Of a stretch of DNA of 64,000 bases, positions 34,334 to 43,823 are shown piece by piece. The position numbers and the translations under genes were made by a program. The DNA is taken from positions 1-64,000 of the forward strand of contig KV425648.1 in NCBI GenBank assembly GCA_001632425.1. The letters are read 5' to 3'. The DNA comes from Neolentinus lepideus HHB14362 ss-1 (Eukaryota; Basidiomycota; Agaricomycetes; Gloeophyllales; Gloeophyllaceae). Numbering within the stretch: position 1 is the first letter of the stretch; the number at the start of each line of letters is the position of its first letter. The notes below the pieces were generated by a model that saw nothing but the letters and a program-made list of their open reading frames with translations, did not search any database and was not told the DNA's origin.

Positions 34334-34414
34334 TGGACACTACCGGAATTGAACCGGTCCCCTCTCGCAAATGAAGTGCTAAGCGAGCGTGATAACCATC
34401 TACACCAAGTGCCC
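34334..34414 (-). tRNA. tRNA-Ala (AGC) with 7-nt intron
   Basis: The complement folds as a full cloverleaf: acceptor stem GGGCACT/AGTGTCC, D stem GTG/CAC, anticodon stem CTCGC/GCGAG, T arm ACCGG-TTCAATT-CCGGT and discriminator A. The anticodon loop reads TTAGCA followed by seven extra bases and T, placing a short intron one base 3' of the AGC anticodon, the canonical site. The G3:U70 pair, the identity element for alanine, is present. 3' CCA is not encoded, as expected for a nuclear gene. Confidence 0.95.
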
Positions 34415-35394
34415 ATATATAATGAGTATTATTTTCCTACTAAAAATAACGCGAAAGTCTGTTCGCCATATCTTGCTCCAAAGTTATTCCTCCATACCTG
34501 GATCTGGTTCCTGGCCTTACCTCAAGTGAAAATACAGCCCATGTATCACAGAATCTTAAGCTCCTTGTGGATCTCGGTATGACGATCTCTATCAATAGGT
34601 TCAATCCAAATATACACGAATGAAGACAGGCCATGCTTCAGTCGATGATGCCGCCATTTATGTTCATACAATAATACCCTGGACCGTCAGTCAAGTATGT
34701 GTACAGTCATTTGCCAATATTCACGTCAAGAACCAGAAAGTCTATCCCGGTCCGGCGAGCATCTTGGTTCTGCCATAGTGCGAGTGCCAGCGGATCCTTG
34801 TTCGTCACATTTAATGCAACCATAGCGTACCAGGACCACATCTTGTCTTACAAATAGAGCCAATGACACTAACATCAAGGTGTTCGTGGATCACATGCTC
34901 GGCTTCTTCTTACCGCAGGCGTGTATGACATGCTACAACTCCGCAGACACTAGACAACCATCATTCTCATGGGCAAAACATTCAATGGCAGCATTGATTT
35001 CACATCTGTGTTTGATGATATAACTGTGACCGTCTTTACTTACATATTTCAGGTGGTAGGACAGACCCTATACCAATCCCACCAGCTTCCTCACGACAAC
35101 GGAATGCTGCGCTGCTCACTTTGCCAGGTAGAAACCACATAATATTTAAACTGCAAACTACCTGTCAATGAAATTCAATTAGAATGGTATGGAATATCTG
35201 AGTAGATTGAGTAGGAAGATTTCAAGAGATGTTTAACACGAATATCTCGCGTGTTACGTGCGCCAGGTGGCGTGGAAAACCATATGCACAAACAAACAGA
35301 TCCTCAACTCCGACCGAAGTTGCACTGTTGCACTTTACTGAACACATCACTTTCTACCACGAGCAAAATTTCGTCTTATCAAAACATATCAACA
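34415..35394. other. Inner edge of right arm, no gene
   Basis: 34415-35100 is single-copy with no recognised gene. From about 35130 it matches the promoter side of left-arm F-box B (24333-24560). Confidence 0.55.
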
Positions 35395-37465
35395 ATGTCA
35401 AAGGGTACATTGTCTACACCAAAGGGAAAGCCTATCCACAACGTTCGCAGCAGTCTGGTGAGAAACTGTTGTAGGTGCGATCCGTGCCACATTGTTAACA
35501 TCGGCCACAGGAAAATGAAGAAACGAGTGAACGTACAATCGGCTCTCTCAGGACATACGATGAGTTGAAAGCACCTGTTGTAAAGCATTCGAACGAGGTA
35601 AGCTTCTTTCTAAAGTCCTCGGGTCGTCATGCCACATTCTGATCGCGGGCCACAGAAGGCACAGACAATCAAGGACTACGAGGGGCATGATGACCACGCA
35701 ATTATGTCTGGAAAGAAGAGGCCTTACTCGGACGTTGAGAAAGAGAACGTGGTAAGCTGTTACCTCCATGCAATGATGTGCCACATCTAACTAGCCGCAG
35801 GAGCAAGCCAGCAAGAGACGCGTCGCTCAGCGCACTTTTGACAATCGCAACACTCCCACAGTTCAGACCCTACACTACACCGATATTCCAGTGGCAACCC
35901 ACGATACCTCTGAGGTCTCCACTATTCTACGCAAGGCTCGCCGCTCCAAAGCCCATGCTTCCGACATCAAAGAGCCGAGACACACAAGGATCGACGACCT
36001 CCCATGCGAGCTCCTAGTGGAGGTAATGTGGATGTATCTGTTGGATGCCTGGCTGTCTGGGGTTTCGGGGACTAGGCTATGGGCCACGATAAGTTTAGTC
36101 TGCAAAGGATGGAGAGCGCTTGTGCAGAACACTCCGAAGCTATGGTCAAATATTCCGGTGGACACTACATCTCTCACTCTACTGGAGGCAGCTCTTACAT
36201 GCAGCGAGGCAACTCCGCTTTGCCTCTGCGGCCCACTAACAGGACCGAACATGGAAAAGAAGCTGGAGTTGATTTCCCGGGCATCCAGCCGCATCGAAAC
36301 CCTAGAAATTATGACAAATGCAATCGACCAGCTAGAAAAACTGGAATGGGACGCAGCAATAGGAATGCCTGCGCTGAAGGAGCTGTTCATCAAGATACCG
36401 TGGTGTGGCGCTGGGATGGATTCACCCTCTCTGTCGCGCTTCCGTTCGCAACAGCTGACAAGACTGCATCTTCAAGAGTTCACCTTCCAGTCTTTCGCGC
36501 CGCTATTGCACGACTCCATCACTGACTTGTCTCTGACGGGGCGATACATCAGCCTCACACCTGGAGAGCTATTACATGCACTGGCCAAGACTCCACAACT
36601 TCGCCGTCTCCATGCTACAGTGCGCAATTTGGGTGTAGTCGTCGCCGATGGTCCGCTACGTCAGGTGAAGCTTGCAAAACTGGAGGAGCTGCACCTGGAG
36701 ATTGGCAGCGCTGATGATGCAATGGTTCTCGAGTACCTTGACATGCCAAACATCAACAGCGCGGAGGTCACGATATGGAAGCCCTGGGAGGATGAGGATA
36801 TCCCGCAGGTCATGGCGTCTGTTGCGCCACTGATCAATCGGCTGACCGCGACAGGCCGAGGTCGACTAGCGCAGTTCGGGACTTTAGGACCCAATGTGCT
36901 TTCAATGCGCATCTTCGATCCGGAGACGATGGAGAAGACCCAGAAGCCCATCGTTGACTTGCGGTTCATTCTATGGGACCAATGTATCAGCGTTGCGCAA
37001 ATGGCTGAATACCTTGCACCGGCTCTTGGATGCGTCGAAGATCTGGTCGTCGAGGATGGAAGTTACCAGAGCCAAGCCGTTACAAACTGGTACGACTTAT
37101 TTGAGCTAATGGCTCAGGTAGAAACTGTTTGCGTGTACGGGAACGGTATACGCACAATGCCCTGGGGATTCGTTCGATGCCGACCTGGAGAAACCACTTA
37201 CCGCCCAATATTCCCTGGCGTAGAGTCCGTCACGTTGGACTCCATAGATTTCAAGCTCGAGTGTCCCGATTGCCCGGCCACATATTTGGGGCACCTGATA
37301 AGCTCCTTTGAGTGCCGCGGTAACGGTAACAACTGCAAAGACCTTACAATTCACGACGGTATGAATATCCACGCACTGGGCATCGACCAGTTGCGAGAGT
37401 TTGTAGAGGATGTGAGATGGCAAGCGTCAGTCTCGCAAACGGATTTGCAGAGGCTGGAGTCGTGA
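35395..37465 (+). CDS. F-box protein B, right-arm intact copy
   Basis: The model is join(35395..35457, 35511..35597, 35656..35751, 35801..37465), 1911 nt, 636 residues. Three short N-terminal exons (MSKGTLSTPKGKP...) encode a charged leader with KKRPYSDVEKENV. The long exon carries the F-box at about residues 146-190 (DDLPCELLVEVM ... LVCKGWRALVQ) and then Leu-rich repeat-like segments. The start and splice sites are supported because the left-arm copy conserves all of them. As an F-box protein it is expected to bridge Skp1 and an unknown substrate in an SCF ubiquitin ligase. It lacks the premature stop found in the left copy. Confidence 0.87.
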
Positions 37466-38395
37466 TTTTAGGCGGCACTGCTGCCGGAGACTGCTGAAGT
37501 GTTGTACTGACGTTTTCCGTGTCATAGAGTATCTTGGGATTGTTATCGAACAGCACAGTTTATAAATGCCAGATGAATGTACAACTCGTGGCGTTTTGGA
37601 TCACAGGGGACTGAACAGCCGCCTCAATGGAAGAGTCGCCACATCGAATAGATATGCTGGAGTTGTCGTATGGGTGGAAGCCCAGAGTGCCGCCTTCACT
37701 CTAGTTAATTCATTGCGGAATCGATGCAGCTAGACTGTCTGCGTCGCATGGAGGATAACCTCAACTATCAATCAGCGTCACCATATTGTAGCCAGCAAGA
37801 GTCTCATAAACCGTCTATCGTCAGCCCCAGCACCTATGTCTTCCCACATGGGATACCTTCACATAGAATCGATCATGACGGACCCTGCGCCGCCACAGCG
37901 GTCAATATATCGAATGATGTCAATGACTCGCAGAGGAACATGGAGGTGTTTGACTCTAGTGGTGGGCCATGGTGGATCACAAATAAGAAGGTGGGGAAAG
38001 ACCCAATATGATAATTTACCTGGTTTTATAAGCCGACCAAGAAGCGGCGAGTCCGCTTCTCCTCTGCATTCCTGCTTGGCCTTGCCCTCCTGAGTCCGCA
38101 TATGGGATACCTGGAACTCCCTCAAGCGCCGTGCAAAGGAGAGCAATAAGAATGTATCACGCCTCAGTGCAAAGGAATGTGAAGGGGCCGTTTTACGCCT
38201 GCGATATGTTAATCGAGTGGCCTTCGGAAAAGATGAATGGTGGAAGGAACAAACTATGGACTCTCGTCTGATCATCGCGATATGATCCAGAGCAGATCAA
38301 GTGTATATATTCAATGTAGCTCAGTACAAGGTCGAACAAGCGAACAAGGGATACTATGCCTCTAGATCTGACTGGCCGATGTTAGTAGCGCAACG
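37466..38395. other. Intergenic, shared between arms
   Basis: Inverted counterpart of 21357-22268; highly similar, but no reading frame is conserved. Confidence 0.55.
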
Positions 38396-40145
38396 ATGCC
38401 GGGAGAAAATTTACAAGCGCCGTACTCACCTTAAGCTGTTCCATTGGGGCAGTAAAACGAAGGAAATATCTCATCTAGCTAAATCCATCATCATATCACG
38501 GATATCACGACTTGAGTGCACCAAGGGTGTGCCAAACAGTGGGCAAGGACGTACGACTCAAGTGGACGATGAAGCTAAGTCGCAGATAGACGGCACCTTC
38601 CGGTCTCGCTGGTCACAAATAGCCATAAATCAACGAAAGCCACATTTGACGTCGATGCTGCTTGACATTGAATATGGAATTTCTCGGGTTTAAAGCAATG
38701 ATTTACTTATCGTATCTCATCACCCCTTCGTCACTCCTTCGCCGTGACCTTACGAATGACTTGATGAACGACCTGGCGGGTTTAGAGTTGAGTTGCCCTT
38801 ACACTGCTTTCTGAGATTGAGTATGGAGGTAGGATATATCGGGTACCTTCAGCTTCGCTGCGGTCTTCGCTGCTTGTTTACTGCTATATGCATGAGCTCG
38901 GGTTGTAATGGTGAGATTGTCCAGTCGTACCTTGACAAAGACTACACGTACTTCGTGCACTTATATGTAGCTGCACTGTCCGAATGAACGAACGCTGTCC
39001 GACAGGGCACCTTCCGATGAGAATACCTTCCTCACACATTTTGGTGGCCCGAGTCCGAGTTGAAAGCTTCCTTCTCACAGTTGCACTCGCGCACAGGCAT
39101 TCATCTAGGTGGGTTCGCAGGGCGCTATCTCAGGCTGTTTTTCATGCTCACACTGTTTTCAGTCGCTGCTAGATACATCCGCAAATTTCTGACATCGGTG
39201 AAACCTGGCTCCGATTCCTGCATGCCAACCTCAAATTGGCGCCCGTTCATTTGCTCACTGCATACCGTTCAATGAGGGTACGCACTCGTCTGCGCGCTCT
39301 CCTGACTGTCCAATCTTCTGGATTGATATGGGTCATAATGAGCCATCGGTCGGCGAAGACAGTTCTCACCTTCCATCCGAACGCATTTGGGAATTTAGGC
39401 CTTACATTTCCCCTTGCCCGTCCCGACCCATCGTCGTGCTCCTTTCGACCTCCGCTTAGACTTAGCGCACGACCTGCGATCACCGTCGCTCTGATCATGT
39501 TTCAATGCTCCTTAAGCTATTGGTCCGAATTGTTCTTGTCTTTTGCGATGCGCCTCCCAAGAGGGTCTAAAACTACTGTTCCACTCGTTTCTTCCTGACT
39601 CCAGCTACTTCGCGGTGGCAAGAAGGCCAGAATGACACCCGTCTGGTTCAACGTTAAACAGTTAGAGGCTGGAGGAGCAAGTCCATCTTATCTTCATTCC
39701 CCAAGGGTCAATATCGCATCGTCCGCGGTGTGACGAGACTGCCCACGGTATCGTTGGCTCAAGATCAATAACGTCTCGGTCTCAGTCCCACATGCGTCAC
39801 GCGCTGCTGAGTATCTGTCCTGCCTTGAACATTGTCCAGCATCGTTCTTTCCTCTTGGTGTCGGGGGAGTCACTCTTTGTTCGGACCAAGTACCTCTGCT
39901 GGTCTCACTGGCGGCGGATTATTTCCAAGGCGTTATGGCATGTCTGGCACTCTTCTTGTGGACAGCGGAAGTTACGCCTGCTTCCTTGTGCTGCAAGGTC
40001 TCAACGCCATCTAGCAAAGTTACTTCTGTTGTCTACTGCTCCTCGCGAAAATAGCAGCAGACCTTCACTACACAATGAAAAACATGCAATGTGGACTGTC
40101 TCGCGAGATTCGACTCCTCCCAGGCCCTGCGTTTGGACGCTCTAG
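38396..40145 (+). pseudogene. Unknown ORF X, right arm, broken by insertion
   Basis: The start ATGCCGGGAGAAAAT at 38396 corresponds to the left-arm start at 21356. The frame is lost soon after, and about 1.1 kb of unrelated DNA interrupts the match near 38625-39695. The distal half (39792-40145) is still open and aligns along its length with the left copy, including WRRIISKALWHVW and a closing TL-stop. It shows the MITE-free site at about 39901-39908. Function unknown. Confidence 0.55.
38625..39695. other. Right-arm-specific insertion of about 1.1 kb
   Basis: Matching to the left arm stops after CTCGCTGGTCACAAAT and resumes at CCCCAAGGGTCAATATCGCATC. The left arm has these two joined. I found no clear TIR, target duplication or coding frame, so its nature is unknown; it could equally be a left-arm deletion. 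Confidence 0.6.
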
Positions 40146-40259
40146 CGTACCTTCGGAGCCACACAATCGACATTCGGTCTCATAAGTACGTTGTCGAGCA
40201 ACACCTATTCCTTACTCGGTCCACGTTACTTGGCCAAAGGTAGCTTTCGTTAAGCAGAA

Positions 40260-41126
40260 ATGGTCTCGTTCTTGAACGCGCTTCTCGTCATGGTTGCCTG
40301 CGCCCCCGGCGAGCAAGATCGTGGCTATGTTGACGCCTTGAACGTCGGTGGCACCGCCTGCACTAAATACTTGCTGGACCAGGATCTGTACCGGTCCCGC
40401 ATTGCATCGAACGTCCAATCCAGAGCAATGGTCCAGTATCCAGCACAACGACTCTGGAGGCAAGGCCCCCCTTCCCCGTCCTGCTGCTCTCATAGTGTCT
40501 GTTCTGCCGAGATACAATTTCCTCCTGCTGGACCACCTGGCCCTCTCCACACGTCGTAAGTGTTTCTGAATATTTGGAGTGAAGCTGGCCCTGTTTCACT
40601 GACGACCATTCCAAGATTCCGTGATCACCTATCCTGCTAACTTCCATAGCAGCAGCTTCATGACCAGCTACAAGCCAACTAGCGCTGACAAGATCTGGTT
40701 CAAGATCGACCAGGGTGGATACTCTAACGGGAAGTTGGCTGCGGCGTTCTGTCTGCGCAGGGCAGTTCCTGGACCTTCATTATCTTGCTCCGGGGCAGTA
40801 CCTCGTTCGCTACAAGATACGCGTATCTTGTCCTAGTCTCTGTTATGTGATGAGTATTCGTTGATGCAGCATTGCCCTGCACTCGGCGCAGACCTACCCA
40901 GGTACACAGTTTTACATGAACTGCTTCCAGATTGCATCAGGCGCAAAGAGTCCAGCTTCTGGCTACCTGGTCTCCTTCCCCGGAGCTGACACTCCTCCCC
41001 TTCTGGTATCGCCTTCAATTCTCAGTGCGTAATCCTCTTCTTGTGTTTCCAGTGCTCGAACTGATGTACAATGCTCCTCCAGACGGCACCACTACCGATC
41101 CCCGGCCCTTCTGTCTGGTCCAGTAA
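40260..41126 (+). pseudogene. AA9 (GH61) lytic polysaccharide monooxygenase relic, right arm
   Basis: It begins with an intact leader, MVSFLNALLVMVACA, then GYVDALNVGGT, where the mature N-terminal copper His is replaced by Arg (CGT). Later pieces are DKIWFKIDQGG, LHYLAPGQYLVRYK, YPGTQFYMNCFQIASG containing the Q-x-Y copper-site pattern, VSFPGAD, and a damaged C-terminus (NAPPDGTTTDPRP). They fall in different frames, so the gene is not functional. The damage differs from the left copy, so the parent was probably less degraded when duplicated. Confidence 0.75.
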
Positions 41127-41506
41127 CTAACCGAAGAAGACGCTCAGCTCTTCGGTAGGTAGATGCCGTAGGAGCTCGGAAGAAATGGAAAGAAATACAG
41201 TTACTTACGTGCGTGCTGGTCTCGCTCTCACTTTGTCCGCCCTGGGTGAGGGTGTTTGTTATATTCCTGCATGTTTAGAATGCGAGCTGAATTCAGGTTG
41301 CCCATCCCGTATGTTCATTAGTATGTTCGTTACTTCCTGGTGCAAGTTCGTCGCGCCACTTCGCTATTTGTGATTGTTTATGGCGCTGATGTATATTATT
41401 ATTGGTCCGAATTTATTTGCGTCTTGTCTCTGTACAGAATATTGCTATGTTGCTCTGACTCTGACCTCCTTCGACATGTGGTATACAGTATTAATCATAC
41501 GTCACA
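41127..41506. other. Intergenic, shared between arms
   Basis: Counterpart of 18523-18861; no gene. Confidence 0.5.
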
Positions 41507-43117
41507 CTACCCCTCCTTGTTACCTTTCCTCCTCTTGGTATTAGGCGAGTGCTCTTCCGAATCCGACCTCCTCCTCTTGGACTGTGAGGACCCCTTGTTA
41601 TCCTCATCCCGGGTAACCTCTCCTATCGCTCCCGTGGCGCGCAATCTGTCGATATCTTTTTGACGAAGATTGACGGCATGTAGTATGGTTAGATTATTGA
41701 TGGATTGTGCATCTGCACGATGCTGAAATGATCTCAGTAGATCCTGGATAAAAGGAGTTCCGCCTTGAGGCTGAGGCGGGCGGAATTGAATTGAGTCTAG
41801 GGTGACTTTCCGGAGGTCTGGAAAGAGGATACGGTAGGTGCCTTTCTGTGTGTCAAAGCCCAACCCATATCGCATCGTGTCGATTGCTCGTCCCTCGAGA
41901 TGGAGTGTCTGGACACCATTCATGAGTTTGAACAGCATGTACCACGCTGAAACTGCGCAGTAATCATACTCTCCATCCGCAATGCTTAGGTCCTCGATAG
42001 CCTTTAGCGAATACTTGAAATGGACCTTCATCGCATGTAAAGCTTTGCTCGATGACGGCCATGAAAGGCTTCTCCACACAATATGAACTCCTTCCTCCTG
42101 CGATGATGTGGTCAGAGCGTCGGGGAGGCCCTTCGCAAACCTGAGATCAAGGCAGTCGAAGTTACGCGCTTCAAATCTCGCTGCTCGACAAAGTCCACGA
42201 GCGCTTGGTTCGGGGAGAAGGGGGGTGATCAACTGAATGACTGGCTCTATGCTGTCTTCCTCCGAGCAGTCAATGTCGAACTCTGCAAATCGCAGGTGTG
42301 GTGCGTCAATCGAGGTGAGGAACTTCGCATCCTCTACGCTGTTGACCGACAATCTCAGCTCCTCCAATGCGAGAAGCTTGATGGTGGCCGCGGGATCAAC
42401 TGCAGCCACCGCCGCCATCGAACGGCCAAAGGAAGCATTGATGAATAGGTAGCGCAGCTCTGGAAGTTTATTCACAGTCATCAGGACCTCTTGGGTTGTT
42501 ACTTCTAGGTATTCTCCGTCGAGGGCGAGGTTCCTGATCGTGGACGAGAGCAACGGCTCGAAGACGGGAAATGCGAAGTTTCGCAAACGGAGCTTTGTCA
42601 GTGGTGACCCCAGAAACACATCAAGCAGCTGGTCATCATTGCTACCTCCGGCATGGTTGTCCACCTCCCTTTCCAGGATCAACTCTCGCAATTGAGCCAT
42701 GTGAGGGCCACTTTGCTGTCCAAGACGCAAGAAGAAGTCTGTCGACGCAGTGAGGTCCAGAGAGCTGATTCTTGCGGCATTGCCTGCTATGAGGTCGAGC
42801 TTCCGTCGTGTTTCCAGGTCTCCCGTTAGTACCCGTCCTTCTATCGAGAGCGATGTTTGGCGAGCCTCTTCGCCAGTACCTTTCAAGGTGCGTTTGACAA
42901 GCGCGTCGGCCACATCCATATTGTAGAGGGATATATTCTGCCAGAACGAAAGATCTTCAAGGCTGGCATCCCTCCATCGTCGACAAACATGCGTGATCTG
43001 AAGCCATCCGTAGTGATTGGGGTGTGGCTCAGTTTCTGATATATCTTCAACGTAAAGTTTCATAATCTTCAGGAGAATCTCGACGGGCAGCTTGTCAGTG
43101 GGTCGACCTTGTGCCAT
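41507..43117 (-). CDS. F-box protein A, right-arm copy
   Basis: Single open exon of 536 residues starting MAQGRPTDKLPVEILLKIM. The F-box covers about residues 7-55 (LPVEILLKI ... THVCRRWRDASLEDLSFW), followed by Leu-rich repeats and a Lys/Arg/Ser tail (SKRRRSDSEEHSP). It aligns with 16903-18522 throughout, without indels in the core and with scattered substitutions; the extreme C-terminus differs. No stops. Both A copies being open while the AA9 copies have decayed suggests selection on the F-box genes. Predicted SCF substrate adaptor; substrate unknown. Confidence 0.85.
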   Translation of the reverse strand: MAQGRPTDKLPVEILLKIMKLYVEDISETEPHPNHYGWLQITHVCRRWRDASLEDLSFWQNISLYNMDVADALVKRTLKGTGEEARQTSLSIEGRVLTGDLETRRKLDLIAGNAARISSLDLTASTDFFLRLGQQSGPHMAQLRELILEREVDNHAGGSNDDQLLDVFLGSPLTKLRLRNFAFPVFEPLLSSTIRNLALDGEYLEVTTQEVLMTVNKLPELRYLFINASFGRSMAAVAAVDPAATIKLLALEELRLSVNSVEDAKFLTSIDAPHLRFAEFDIDCSEEDSIEPVIQLITPLLPEPSARGLCRAARFEARNFDCLDLRFAKGLPDALTTSSQEEGVHIVWRSLSWPSSSKALHAMKVHFKYSLKAIEDLSIADGEYDYCAVSAWYMLFKLMNGVQTLHLEGRAIDTMRYGLGFDTQKGTYRILFPDLRKVTLDSIQFRPPQPQGGTPFIQDLLRSFQHRADAQSINNLTILHAVNLRQKDIDRLRATGAIGEVTRDEDNKGSSQSKRRRSDSEEHSPNTKRRKGNKEG

Positions 43118-43823
43118 TAGTCGCGTAGTTGAAAGTTGGCGAGTGTCAAGGTTGGTCCCAGTCTTTCGGCCACCTCTCAGAATTGTGGCACGAATGTTAA
43201 TAACGAATTACTTACGTTTGGAACGCTATTCGGCTTGATAATCGTGTTGTATGCACTGAATTCATTCATATTAGAAAGATTTCTGCAGTGAAGATTTCGT
43301 GATGAGAGGAGGTGTATTGTGGCAGAGCAGAGGTAAGTCGAACTGCCAGAAGCCTACTACCATATTTCTCACGCCTTTTGCATCCTTTGTGCGAGTTCAC
43401 ACCTCTGAATCGCACACCAGACACCTCTGGCTTCTGAACTTTCATTGAGTAGCTCTCAACTTTTGAATTACCCCGATACCACCGGCGCATCACAGATACG
43501 CTCGGGCGGTAGGCGTTGATAATTTCCGCGACGTCTATGTGGATTTATGTTTGGCCTAGGATGCCCTCCTATTAGCGGTTCCTGTCTCAAAATGCAAGAT
43601 ATATTAGAGAACCTGCGGTCTGCCCGGAGTAGATCGTTTATGTCTGGCACCGAGCCATATATCTTCGCAAGAGGTTGGAGAGCCCATCACACTATACGAA
43701 ATACTTTGCGAGTACAGGATAAATAGATCACAGATAAGAATGCATACGTATACAATCATAATGATCAGGACATGAAACTCAAACCGCTTACTGTATCAAC
43801 GACGGCAGCAGCCTGCGCAGCTT
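43118..43823. other. F-box A upstream region and outer edge of right arm
   Basis: 43118-43510 matches the left arm outside F-box A. 43510-43823 is unique and holds no recognised gene. Confidence 0.5.

Larger units (their letters stand above)
35100..43510 (-). repeat. Right arm of large inverted duplication
   Basis: Reverse-orientation copy of 16525-24600. It lacks the 750-bp MITE of the left arm but has its own insertion of about 1.1 kb (38625-39695). F-box A and F-box B are both open here. Boundaries are approximate. Confidence 0.9.

Noticed and set aside
36079..36525. Forward 148-codon frame, also present mirrored at 23197-23643
   Set aside because: It recurs in both arms only because both arms contain F-box B; it is an out-of-frame shadow of the long exon.
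16525..43510. The arms as two independent F-box gene family members
   Set aside because: Introns, intergenic DNA, AA9 relics and an empty MITE site also match in mirror order, so it is one segmental duplication.
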